Source of the DNA: an uncultured Clostridia bacterium
GTDB lineage: Bacteria; Bacillota; Clostridia; Oscillospirales; Ruminococcaceae
Assembly: GCA_948465665.1 (NCBI GenBank)
Contig: CAOJXI010000002.1
Span: 1-39,170 of the forward strand
Direction of reading: 5' to 3'
Length of the DNA stretch: 39,170 nt
Below are positions 30,815 through 38,998 of this stretch, piece after piece. The position numbers and the translations under genes were made by a program. The notes under the pieces were generated by a model. It saw only the letters and a list, made by a program, of their open reading frames with translations, did not search any database and was not told where the DNA came from. Within the stretch, counting starts at the first letter, position 1. Every line of letters starts with the position of its first letter.

Positions 30815-31999
30815 ATGCTGTTTATGAAATCTCTGCGCTGGTGTATTGGTTCGGTAGAGTTTACCGCGGAAGGCGGTTTTCCAGAACGTTTTATCAGCCT
30901 GATGGGGAGCTGCGGCATCCCTGCCCAATCGCTTCATCCCACCCCCTTGGGGCTTCGTGCTTCCGTCCGTCCGGGGCTTTACCATAAACTGCGCCCCATT
31001 GCCAGGAAAAGCGGGATGCGGATGAGGATCTGCGGCAGGCGCGGCCTGCCCTTTCTGGTCTATCGGTATCATCGGCGCACTGGCCTGTTAGTAGGGATAA
31101 TACTTCTGTCTATTATGCTAATGGTGATGCAGCTCTTTGTATGGAAAATAGACATTGTTGGATATGAGACGCTGGAAGAACAAAGGGTTATGGATCATCT
31201 TACAGCTTTGGGGGTAAAGAAAGGGGCATTTCTGCCATCTATTGATTCAACCCATGTGGAGAGATCACTTCTGCTTCAGATTCCAGAACTTTCCTGGGCA
31301 GCAGTAAACATTATGGGCAGTACGATTGAGGTTAATCTGCGGGAAAGGATTATCCCCCCGGTTCAGGTGGATAAAAAGGGGGCTGCAAACGTCATTTCTG
31401 GCGGAACTGGGATTGTACGGGAAATGGAAGTTTACGACGGGCAGCCCCTTGTCGAATTAGGGGAGGCTGTCTGGGACGGCAGGCTTTTAGTGGCAGGTAT
31501 TTTCGATGCCAACCAACGCACTGTTGTAAGTTATGCACAAGCAAAAATAATTGCGGAAATTGAGGACTCTCTGACAGTAGAGATCCCATTTGAGCAGGAA
31601 GTAGAACGGGCAACCGGACAGGACGCTAACCAAATTTTTCTCCAATTCCGTCAAAGCGAAATTCTCTTGAATCCATGGACAAAACTGCCGGAAAAGTCCT
31701 GGGTCTCCCGAACTGTACTATGGGAACCACCTGACGTTGCCTGGTTAAGCTGGCTGCCAAAAGTTGTAAAACAAACCTGTGAGGGCTGCGAACTGGCTGT
31801 TGTTCGTTATTCTCCTGATGAAGCAAAAGAACAGGCATTTGCAATGCTGGAGAAAAGGGAAAAGGTGGAATTTGAAGAATTTGGATATTTAGAGCGTTCC
31901 CTAAGCGGGGAGGCCAAAGGAGACAGGTATTTTCTTGTTGCTTCTTATCGAAGATTGCAGGATATTGCAGTTACACAAGAAATTTTAATAAATCAATAA
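30815..31999 (+). CDS. yqfD: Sporulation protein YqfD
   Basis: The 394-aa protein begins MLFMKSLRWCIGSVEFTAEG, the usual YqfD opening. A membrane segment follows at about residues 88-110 (GLLVGIILLSIMLMVMQLFV), then a large extracytoplasmic part (WKIDIVGYETLEEQRVMDHL, SWAAVNIMGSTIEVNLRERI) with a POTRA-like feel. It is a sigma-E-dependent sporulation protein of unknown biochemical role. ATG 30815 has GGAGGG nine bases upstream. An upstream in-frame ATG at 30752 has no ribosome site. Confidence 0.88.
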   Translation: MLFMKSLRWCIGSVEFTAEGGFPERFISLMGSCGIPAQSLHPTPLGLRASVRPGLYHKLRPIARKSGMRMRICGRRGLPFLVYRYHRRTGLLVGIILLSIMLMVMQLFVWKIDIVGYETLEEQRVMDHLTALGVKKGAFLPSIDSTHVERSLLLQIPELSWAAVNIMGSTIEVNLRERIIPPVQVDKKGAANVISGGTGIVREMEVYDGQPLVELGEAVWDGRLLVAGIFDANQRTVVSYAQAKIIAEIEDSLTVEIPFEQEVERATGQDANQIFLQFRQSEILLNPWTKLPEKSWVSRTVLWEPPDVAWLSWLPKVVKQTCEGCELAVVRYSPDEAKEQAFAMLEKREKVEFEEFGYLERSLSGEAKGDRYFLVASYRRLQDIAVTQEILINQ

Positions 32000-32103
32000 C
32001 ACATTGTAAGGAAAATATGGTATAATAGCCGAAGAAAAATTTTTATTTATGTACCATCCTCTTTTATATAAGTATTCCATTTTGTTCCACTCTATGGTAT
32101 ACT
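31998..32103 (+). promoter_or_regulatory. Tandem extended -10 promoters before phoH
   Basis: TGG-TATAAT (32021-32026; weak -35 AACACA at 31998-32003) and TGG-TATACT (32098-32103; weak -35 TTCCAT at 32075-32080) both have 17-base spacers. They lie in the 178-base gap between yqfD and phoH. Confidence 0.5.
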
Positions 32104-32177
32104 ATTTGCAGGGCAGGAATTTGCAGAATTGTTATGTATTAAAAGAAATGGCAGGCATTTGCCAAAAATAAAAAGGA

Positions 32178-33158
32178 TTGGGGGCGATTTTTATCGAACA
32201 GCTTATTAATATTGGCAGAATGGAGTATGCAGCGGATTTATTTGGGAACCTTGACTCCAATGTCCGTTTTTTAGAATCCCAATACGGTGTTTCCATTATC
32301 TGCCGGGATTCGGAAATAAAGGTATCAGGGGAGGAGGAGCCGGTTTCCAAGGCGGTTCGTGCAGTTGAAAGCCTCCTTACCCTTATCAACAAAGGAAACC
32401 CGCTTACGGAACAAACCCTGCGTTATGTGGTTTCCATGGTACAGGATGGGACAGAGGATAAACTTGCCTCTTTATCAGATGATTGTATTTGTATTACGAC
32501 AAAAGGAAGGCCAGTCCGCCCTAAAACCCTGGGGCAGAAAAAATATGTGGATGCTATTAAACAGAATACTGTCACCTTTGGAGTAGGGCCTGCCGGTACG
32601 GGAAAAACCTATCTGGCTGTCGCTATGGCGGTTCGGTCGTTCCGCGCTCATGATATAAACCGTATTGTGCTGACACGTCCGGCGGTGGAAGCCGGGGAAA
32701 AATTGGGATTCCTGCCGGGCGACCTGCAAAACAAAGTTGATCCCTATCTCCGGCCCCTTTATGATGCGCTTTTTGATATGCTTGGGGCGGAAAACTACCA
32801 AAAGTATGTAGAAAAAGGGAATATTGAAGTTGCGCCGCTGGCTTATATGCGCGGCAGGACATTGGATGATTCTTTTATTATTTTGGATGAAGCCCAAAAC
32901 ACCACCCCTGAACAGATGAAGATGTTCCTGACCCGTTTGGGATTTAATTCCAAGGCGGTTATTACCGGGGACATTACCCAGATCGATCTCCCCGACATAA
33001 AACGTTCCGGTTTGATGGATGCTGTTAAAATCCTGAAAAATGTGGACGATATCAGCATAAACTATTTGACTAATAAAGATGTAGTGCGCCATCGCATTGT
33101 TCAGGATATCATAAAGGCGTATGAACGATATTATGAGGAGGGTAAACGTCACAAATAG
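32178..33158 (+). CDS. phoH: PhoH family ATPase
   Basis: The 326-aa protein has a KH-like N-terminal part (about residues 10-80) and a PhoH ATPase core: Walker A GPAGTGKTYLAVAMAV (about 137), RPAVEAGEKLGFLPGDLQNK, IILDEAQNTTPEQMKMFLTR (about 235) and ITGDITQIDLP. It is a cytoplasmic P-loop NTPase linked to RNA metabolism; PhoH and YbeY genes are neighbours in most bacteria, as here. The start is uncertain. TTG 32178 is the only standard codon, but AAAAGG almost touches it, whereas GGGGGCG sits well placed for ATT 32187 or ATC 32193. Confidence 0.93.
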   Translation: MGAIFIEQLINIGRMEYAADLFGNLDSNVRFLESQYGVSIICRDSEIKVSGEEEPVSKAVRAVESLLTLINKGNPLTEQTLRYVVSMVQDGTEDKLASLSDDCICITTKGRPVRPKTLGQKKYVDAIKQNTVTFGVGPAGTGKTYLAVAMAVRSFRAHDINRIVLTRPAVEAGEKLGFLPGDLQNKVDPYLRPLYDALFDMLGAENYQKYVEKGNIEVAPLAYMRGRTLDDSFIILDEAQNTTPEQMKMFLTRLGFNSKAVITGDITQIDLPDIKRSGLMDAVKILKNVDDISINYLTNKDVVRHRIVQDIIKAYERYYEEGKRHK

Positions 33159-33160
33159 CC

Positions 33161-33700
33161 ATGAATATTAATACAACAAATCGCAGCCATAAGGCAAAAA
33201 GTGTAAAGGTTTATATTACCAACCGCCAAAAAGAAGTTAAAATCCCTACTGGTATGCGGCTTTTGGTACGCCGGTGCTGCAATGCAGCCCTTGTGTGTGA
33301 AAACTTCCCATATGATGCGGAAATCAGCGTCAGCTTTGTGGACAATGAGCAGATTCATGAACTGAACGCTAAATATCGCAATATTGACGCGCCTACAGAC
33401 GTTTTGTCCTTTCCTCTGGGGGAAAATAATGAATATGACCGCAATGAGGAAACCGGCGCTATGACGCTGGGGGACATTGTTATTTCTATTCCCAAGGCTG
33501 TGGAACAGGCAGAACGGTATGGACATTCATTCCAAAGGGAAGTTGGTTTTTTAACAGTACATTCTATGCTCCATCTGTTGGGCTACGATCATGAAACCGA
33601 TAAATTGGAAGCCCTAAGGATGCGGGAAAAGGAAGAAGCAATTATGAAGCGCCTAGGACTGGAGGAAAGCGCCAGCTATGTGATGGAGGACGATGAATAG
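33161..33700 (+). CDS. ybeY: Endoribonuclease YbeY
   Basis: The 179-aa protein is YbeY, a zinc-dependent endoribonuclease involved in 16S rRNA 3' maturation and ribosome quality control. The metal motif H-x3-H-x5-H is visible in VHSMLHLLGYDHE (about residues 127-139). It is preceded by APTDVLSFPL and GDIVISIPKAVEQAERYGHS. The ATG is two bases after the phoH stop; the GGAGGG in the phoH tail is about 19 bases away, so initiation may rely on coupling. Its end overlaps dgkA by eight bases. Confidence 0.95.
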   Translation: MNINTTNRSHKAKSVKVYITNRQKEVKIPTGMRLLVRRCCNAALVCENFPYDAEISVSFVDNEQIHELNAKYRNIDAPTDVLSFPLGENNEYDRNEETGAMTLGDIVISIPKAVEQAERYGHSFQREVGFLTVHSMLHLLGYDHETDKLEALRMREKEEAIMKRLGLEESASYVMEDDE

Positions 33701-34187
33701 CCTTCTGAAAAGTTTCCGGTATGCCGCTGCCGGAATCATTGCCTGCCTTCGATGCGAACGGAATTTTCGGATTCATTTGACAGCAGTCTGCTGTGTTCTA
33801 TGGATGAGCCGCTTTTACTCGTTCTCAAGGGCTGAGAAAGCTTTGCTGGCAGTTGTCTGCGGGACAGTTTTGGCAGGCGAGTTATTTAATACTGCTGTGG
33901 AAAGGACTGTTGATCTGGCAACACAGGAACACAGCCCTTTGGCAAAGGCCGCTAAAGACGCCGCTGCCGGGGGCGTGCTGGCTGCGGCAATCTGTTCTGT
34001 GATAGCAGGCGTTTTCCTGTTTGGGAGGAAGAAACCGCTCCTTAAATGTCTGGAATTTTTTCTGTCACAGCCAGGCCGTTTCCTTTTCCTCGTCCTGGCG
34101 GCAATTGGTGCAGTCTTTTTTATTTTTACGGATTGGGACAGGCTTTTATATAAACGGGAGAAAGGTTCCCATTCCCAGACCTTTTAA
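33693..34187 (+). CDS. dgkA: Diacylglycerol/undecaprenol kinase
   Basis: The 164-aa membrane protein has the small DgkA layout. It begins MNSLLKSFRYAAAGIIACL, then ERNFRIHLTAVCCVL, and has the signature GELFNTAVERTVDLATQEH with AKAAKDAAAGGVLAAAI (about residues 62-100). The Firmicutes enzyme phosphorylates undecaprenol for cell-wall lipid carrier supply. Four membrane segments are likely, one more than the usual three: the C-terminal extension (about 128-147, GRFLFLVLAAIGAVFFIF) adds a helix. It overlaps ybeY by eight bases and precedes era. Confidence 0.92.
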   Translation: MNSLLKSFRYAAAGIIACLRCERNFRIHLTAVCCVLWMSRFYSFSRAEKALLAVVCGTVLAGELFNTAVERTVDLATQEHSPLAKAAKDAAAGGVLAAAICSVIAGVFLFGRKKPLLKCLEFFLSQPGRFLFLVLAAIGAVFFIFTDWDRLLYKREKGSHSQTF

Positions 34188-34205
34188 TTTTTTGGAGGAA
34201 CTTTC

Positions 34206-35126
34206 ATGCAGACAAAATCCGCATTTATAGCAATCGTAGGCCGCCCCAACGTTGGAAAATCGTCTTTGCTCAACGCTTTAGTAGGGGAAAAGGTCGCGAT
34301 TGTTTCCAATAAACCCCAGACTACCCGTACCCGCATTACCGGCGTTTTGACAAAAGGGGAGACACAATTTGTTTTGTTGGACACCCCCGGCCTGCATAAG
34401 CCTAAAACGGCTTTAAGTGAATATATGGTTAAGCAGGTGAATGAATCTGTATCCGATGTGGATGCAGCCGTCTTGGTAACGGAGGCTGTCGGCGAAACCA
34501 CCAACGCGGAACGGCAGTTGATGGAAACCTTTTCAACTTTGAAGATACCAGCCATTTTGGCAATGAATAAAATAGACCTTCTGGATGAAAAGGAAAAAAT
34601 GCTTGGGAAAATTGCTGAGTTTTCACAGGCATTCCCGTTCAGCGCAGTTGTCCCAATCAGTGTACTGAACGGAGACGGGATCGACGATCTTTTAAAAGAA
34701 ATATCTGTTTTTGCAAAAGAAAGCCCTCATTTTTTCCCGGACGACGCTATGACAGACCAGCCGGAACGGGTGATTGCAGCAGAGATTATACGGGAAAAGA
34801 TGCTTTTCAATCTTCACGAGGAGGTTCCTCATGGGACGGCGGTCGTAATTGAGAAAATGCACGACCGTTCGGAGGACGATCCTTCTGAAAGCAGCTATTC
34901 CAATCGTGAGATAGTGGATATTGAAGCTACTATCTATTGTGAAAAGGAAAGCCATAAAGGAATTGTAATTGGAAAACGGGGCGCGATGCTGAAAAAAATC
35001 GCCTCAGAAGCCCGTCTGGAAATGGAAAGCTTTTTCGGGATACGGGTAAATTTACAATGCTGGGTCAAAGTCCGGGAGGATTGGCGCAACCGCCAGAGCC
35101 AGCTCCGCAATTTCGGGTTCCAATAA
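34206..35126 (+). CDS. era: GTPase Era
   Basis: The 306-aa protein is a complete Era. Its N-terminal GTPase has G1 GRPNVGKSS (residues 12-20), TTRTRITG (G2), DTPGLHKP (G3) and NKIDL (G4). A C-terminal KH domain has GIVIGKRGAMLKKIASEAR (about 252-270) and the closing KVREDWRN. Era binds 16S rRNA and assists 30S subunit assembly, in line with its neighbour ybeY. TTTGGAGGAACTTTC gives a strong ribosome site before the ATG. Confidence 0.97.
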   Translation: MQTKSAFIAIVGRPNVGKSSLLNALVGEKVAIVSNKPQTTRTRITGVLTKGETQFVLLDTPGLHKPKTALSEYMVKQVNESVSDVDAAVLVTEAVGETTNAERQLMETFSTLKIPAILAMNKIDLLDEKEKMLGKIAEFSQAFPFSAVVPISVLNGDGIDDLLKEISVFAKESPHFFPDDAMTDQPERVIAAEIIREKMLFNLHEEVPHGTAVVIEKMHDRSEDDPSESSYSNREIVDIEATIYCEKESHKGIVIGKRGAMLKKIASEARLEMESFFGIRVNLQCWVKVREDWRNRQSQLRNFGFQ

Positions 35127-35222
35127 ACACCCAATTTTCTGGCGTGAATTTCCTGTGATAGCTTCTTCCCAAATAGTGCAGACTAATATTGTCTCACGCT
35201 GAAACAACGATAGGGAAGGAGT

Positions 35223-35471
35223 ATGTCCAGAATGAACCCTTATTTTGGGCCTTCCGCTTTGCAGAATCCCGAAAAAAATATAAATTCAAATTTATTTGGC
35301 TCCTGTGCTTTTGACGCAGCAGAAGCATGGGAGCGTTTTGCCCATACGGGCGGAATTTCCGATTATCTTCAATATAAGCGTCTGGAAAACCATCGTCTGG
35401 AGGTGACTGCCCATTATGGGGGCGCAGATAAAGACCAATGGGATCATTCTCCAAACCCGTATGATGGGTGA
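35223..35471 (+). CDS. YqzL-like small protein overlapping recO
   Basis: The 82-aa product contains AWERFAHTGGISDYLQYKRL (about residues 35-54), which matches the core of YqzL, a small protein encoded between era and recO in Firmicutes. The N-terminal 30 residues are rich in N, P and S, and the tail is acidic. GGGAAGGAGT precedes the ATG. The last 56 bases overlap the recO start in another frame, so translation of the two is linked. The function of YqzL is unknown. Confidence 0.72.
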   Translation: MSRMNPYFGPSALQNPEKNINSNLFGSCAFDAAEAWERFAHTGGISDYLQYKRLENHRLEVTAHYGGADKDQWDHSPNPYDG

Positions 35472-36171
35472 GGAGGATCGCCTTCTTACCATCCTTACGG
35501 AAAAAGAAGGGGTTCTTACTGCTTATGGGAAAGGTGCCAGACGGTTTAAAACCAAAATGGCATCGGCAACGGAGGCTCTTTCTTACTCAGAACTGATCCT
35601 GTTTCATAATAAGGATCAGTACATATTGGACGGTGCGTCTACCCTCCATATATTTTTCGGTCTGCGCTCCGACATTTTAAAGCTGGCGCTGGGATGTTAT
35701 TTCGGCCAAATTACGGCGGAGCTTGCTCCAAGAGGGGAGCCGTCGGACAAATATACAAGGCTGCTGCTCAATACCCTGTCCTTTTTGGAGAACGGGAAAC
35801 GTCCCGCTGAACTGCTGAAGCCGCTTTATGAATTCAGGCTTTTGTCCATGGCGGGTTACATGCCTGACTTGGTGGGGTGCCGCAACTGCGGCTGTTATGA
35901 AAACGCCGCCATGCTTTTTGATCCGCTGGAGGGGAACCTTCTTTGTCCTGACTGTGCAAAAGAGGACGCTTCAGCAAAAAAATCAATCCCTGTCTCCAAC
36001 AGCGTTTTGGCGGCTATGCGCCATATCATCTATTCAGAACTGGAAAAACTATTCCAGTTCCAGCTCCCTGTTCATGATCTGGAATCTCTCCAGCGGATAG
36101 GGGAAACCTATCTTTTGATACAAACAGATCAAAGTTATACATCTTTGGACTATTATAAGTCTCTGTTTTAA
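35416..36171 (+). CDS. recO: DNA repair protein RecO
   Basis: The 251-aa protein is RecO, which loads RecA on SSB-covered DNA with RecR. It has an N-terminal OB fold (IKTNGIILQTRMMGEEDRLL, LTAYGKGARRFKTK), a helical middle and the zinc-finger cysteines GCRNCGCYENAAMLFDPLEG then LLCPDC (about residues 152-178). The ATG at 35416 lies inside the yqzL-like gene, with GGAGG about twelve bases upstream. Copy B of the composite repeat begins at its stop. Confidence 0.95.
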   Translation: MGAQIKTNGIILQTRMMGEEDRLLTILTEKEGVLTAYGKGARRFKTKMASATEALSYSELILFHNKDQYILDGASTLHIFFGLRSDILKLALGCYFGQITAELAPRGEPSDKYTRLLLNTLSFLENGKRPAELLKPLYEFRLLSMAGYMPDLVGCRNCGCYENAAMLFDPLEGNLLCPDCAKEDASAKKSIPVSNSVLAAMRHIIYSELEKLFQFQLPVHDLESLQRIGETYLLIQTDQSYTSLDYYKSLF

Positions 36172-36531
36172 GGTTTTTCCTTCTAGGGACGCCATCTCAG
36201 CAGCCGTTGGCTGTTCCGCTGGCTGCAAGAGGAAACTTTCAGTAAAGAATCCCGCCATATATCCCCCACGGAAGCCAATCTAAACTTGCTGCTTTCTGCA
36301 CCCTCTAAAGAAAATGGCGGGATTCCCATAAGGCTTTAAGTATCTGCTTCTTAGGTAAGGATTCCGTTAGCTTTCAGCGAGCTGGGGTATTTCGCGCCTG
36401 CGGGCGCGACCAAAGGAACTTTTTAGGAAAGTTCCTCTGGACTCTTCAAACCTTTTTAATCCGCCCCAGCTTGTTACTCATATTAGGTTATCCCCGCAAA
36501 TTCGCTTTATCAAACTCATGTTAAATAAATT
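36172..36531. repeat. Composite intergenic repeat, copy B, in front of mutS2
   Basis: Same order and orientation as copy A. Hairpin 1 (36191-36205 with 36209-36223, loop GTT, 12 of 15 positions paired) is followed by the conserved GCTGCAAGAGGAA. Then comes a long stem AATCCCGCCAT/ATGGCGGGATT (36248-36258 with 36314-36324), then TTCTTAGGTAAGG, the uninterrupted site. Module 2 follows: GCTGGGG (36381) with CCCCAGC (36464), the invariant hairpin CGCGCC-TGCG-GGCGCG (36393-36408), and a stem AGGAACTTT/AAAGTTCCT (36414-36436) that replaces the GGGGGCTTT/AAAGCCCCC of copy A pair for pair. The left inverted terminus of copy A is missing; the right one is degenerate (TCAAACTCATGTT). It fills the whole 378-base gap up to the mutS2 ribosome site. 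Confidence 0.78.
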
Positions 36532-36549
36532 AGGAGGCCAAAAACGGCT

Positions 36550-38946
36550 ATGTGGGAAATAGAAAAACATTGCCGGGCACTGGAATTTGACAAGGTATGC
36601 CGGATGCTGGCAGACAACGCTGGCAGCGACGACGCAAAATCCCGCGCCCTGACACTTATTCCAAAAACAGCCCTGGTACAAGTACAAGGGGAAATGAACC
36701 GTACCGAGGATGCACATTCCCTGGCGGCGCGGTACGGGTATCCATACATTCTCAAGCTGAAAAATTGTGAAGACGCTTTAAAACGCGCCCATGCAGGGGC
36801 ATCCATTACGCCGAGGGATTTACTGGATATTGCGCGTATCCTGCAAAGTTCCCGCACATTAAGCGACTGGCGGGGAAGGTGTGAAGAAGATCACACAACA
36901 TTGGACAGCATTTTCCATGATCTTCTGCCAAATAGAACGCTGGAGGATAAGATTACCAGCACGATTCTTTCAGAAGAGGAAATTGCAGACAATGCAAGCC
37001 CGGCACTTGCTGACATCCGCCGGAAAATCCGAATCAGCGAGCAAAGGGTGCGCAGCCAACTGGATGGTCTGATCCATTCCACCGCTTATCAAAAGTATCT
37101 CCAGGAGCCAATTGTCACCATACGTGACGGGCGCTTTGTGGTTCCGGTGAAAGCGGAATACCGCGGCGAGGTCAAAGGCTTAGTCCATGCAAGTTCTGCC
37201 AGCGGTTCCACATTGTTTATTGAACCGATTTCTGTTGTAGAAGCCAATAATGAAATCAAGGTGTTGGAATCCAAAGAAGAAATCGAAATTGAAAGGATTA
37301 TCCTGGAACTTTCCGGCGAGGTTGGCAGCTCTAAAGACAACATTCTGCAAAGTTATGATGCTGTTATTGACCTGGATCTCTATTTCGCAAAGGCAATGCT
37401 GGCAGAGCAGATGAACGCTACAGCCCCGGAAATAACAGACGACGGGATTGTAATATTGAAAAACGCCCGCCATCCGCTGATTGATAAAAACAAAGTAGTC
37501 CCTACAAATATCAGCCTTGGAGAAACATTCGACACATTAGTTATTACAGGCCCCAACACAGGCGGAAAAACTGTTGTGCTGAAAACGCTGGGGCTGTTTA
37601 CATTGATGGCTATGTCAGGGCTGATGATTCCAGCCGGTTTTGGAAGCAGAGTTTCAGTCTTTTCCCAAGTGCTGGCGGATATAGGGGATGAGCAAAGCAT
37701 TGAACAGAGCCTGTCCACTTTTTCCGCCCATATGACAAAAATTATCCGTATCCTTCAGGATACCGATGAACACACATTGGTTCTGCTGGATGAACTTGGG
37801 GCGGGGACTGATCCCGTGGAAGGGGCGGCGCTGGCGGTTTCCATTATTCAAAAACTTCGTTCCAGGACAGCGAAGATTGCCGCTACCACCCATTATCCTG
37901 AAATCAAGATGTATGCCCTCCAAACTGAAGGCGTGGAAAATGCCTGCTGCGAATTTGACGTGCAGACCCTTCAGCCGACTTTCCGGCTGCTGATCGGTGT
38001 TCCGGGAAGGTCAAATGCTTTTGCCATTAGTGAACGGCTTGGAATGGATCCCGACGTAGTGGAAAACGCCAGGGCTTTGATTTCCGGTGAGGATGCCCGT
38101 TTTGAAGATGTTGTTTCTGAATTGGAGCGTTCCCGCCAGGAATTAGAACGCGAGAAACAGGAAGCAAATATTCACACCATTCAGGCTGCAAATCTTCGGA
38201 AAGAGCTTCAGGATGAAAAAGCCCGGATTGACGTGATGCGGGAACGCGAAATGGAAAAGGCGCGGATGGATGCCCAGAAAATGCTGGATGACATCCGGCT
38301 CGAAGCAAAAAAGATGATGGACGAACTGGAAGAACTTAAAAAGCAGAAAGACAATGAAGCATTTTCCCAGATGGCTGCCGATGCTAGGGTATCTTACCGA
38401 ACCAGTATGAAAAAACTGGAACGTTTAGCTGACCCGGTATTTAAGCGGACGGGGCAGACGAACTATACACCTGAAAGGGAAATCCGCCGCGGGGATTCTG
38501 TTATCCTTCCAGGTGTAAAAAAATCCGGGGTCGTCCTTACAAATCCCGATCAAAATGGTTATGTTACCGTTCAGGCGGGCGTTATGAAAACAAAAGTGAG
38601 AACATCGGAATTAAGATTGGCTGGACAACCGGATAAAAAAACCACCGTGAATTCCCGCACTGGTTCCAATATTCGCGCTAATGTCGGACGGGGAACAAGG
38701 GATGTTCGTACTGAGGTCGATGTAAGAGGGAAGACTGTCCAAGAAGCGCTTTTGGATGTGGATCAATTTATTGATAATGCGGTACTTTTAGGTTTGAATA
38801 TTGCTACAATTATTCATGGGAAGGGAACAGGTACGCTACGCGCTGCTGTCCATGAACATTTGAGGGGCCATAGGAATGTCAGAAGCTTTCGGCTCGGGGT
38901 TTATGGAGAAGGGGAGAACGGCGTTACTGTTGTGGAATTGAAATAA
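36550..38946 (+). CDS. mutS2: Endonuclease MutS2
   Basis: The 798-aa protein is MutS2. It lacks the MutS mismatch-reading domain but keeps the core and ATPase: Walker A GPNTGGKTVVLKTLG (about residues 335-349), VLLDELGAGTDPVEGAALAV, and the ATTHYPEIKMYAL switch. A long coiled coil (about 520-620) follows. The C-terminal Smr nuclease domain has VDVRGKTVQEALLDVDQFI and IIHGKGTGTLR. In Firmicutes MutS2 splits collided ribosomes and affects recombination. TTAGGAGG precedes the ATG by about twelve bases. The gene is flanked by repeat copies B and C in opposite orientation and ends at a strong terminator. Confidence 0.97.
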   Translation: MWEIEKHCRALEFDKVCRMLADNAGSDDAKSRALTLIPKTALVQVQGEMNRTEDAHSLAARYGYPYILKLKNCEDALKRAHAGASITPRDLLDIARILQSSRTLSDWRGRCEEDHTTLDSIFHDLLPNRTLEDKITSTILSEEEIADNASPALADIRRKIRISEQRVRSQLDGLIHSTAYQKYLQEPIVTIRDGRFVVPVKAEYRGEVKGLVHASSASGSTLFIEPISVVEANNEIKVLESKEEIEIERIILELSGEVGSSKDNILQSYDAVIDLDLYFAKAMLAEQMNATAPEITDDGIVILKNARHPLIDKNKVVPTNISLGETFDTLVITGPNTGGKTVVLKTLGLFTLMAMSGLMIPAGFGSRVSVFSQVLADIGDEQSIEQSLSTFSAHMTKIIRILQDTDEHTLVLLDELGAGTDPVEGAALAVSIIQKLRSRTAKIAATTHYPEIKMYALQTEGVENACCEFDVQTLQPTFRLLIGVPGRSNAFAISERLGMDPDVVENARALISGEDARFEDVVSELERSRQELEREKQEANIHTIQAANLRKELQDEKARIDVMREREMEKARMDAQKMLDDIRLEAKKMMDELEELKKQKDNEAFSQMAADARVSYRTSMKKLERLADPVFKRTGQTNYTPEREIRRGDSVILPGVKKSGVVLTNPDQNGYVTVQAGVMKTKVRTSELRLAGQPDKKTTVNSRTGSNIRANVGRGTRDVRTEVDVRGKTVQEALLDVDQFIDNAVLLGLNIATIIHGKGTGTLRAAVHEHLRGHRNVRSFRLGVYGEGENGVTVVELK

Positions 38947-38956
38947 GAAAAAAGTA

Positions 38957-38996
38957 GGCGGCTGTCTTAACCAAAAAGACAGCCGCCGTTTATATT
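38957..38996. terminator. Bidirectional terminator after mutS2
   Basis: GGCGGCTGTCTT (38957-38968) pairs perfectly with AAGACAGCCGCC (38976-38987). GTTTATATT follows on the plus strand and TACTTTTTTC on the minus strand, so it can work in both directions. Confidence 0.88.
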
Positions 38997-38998
38997 AT

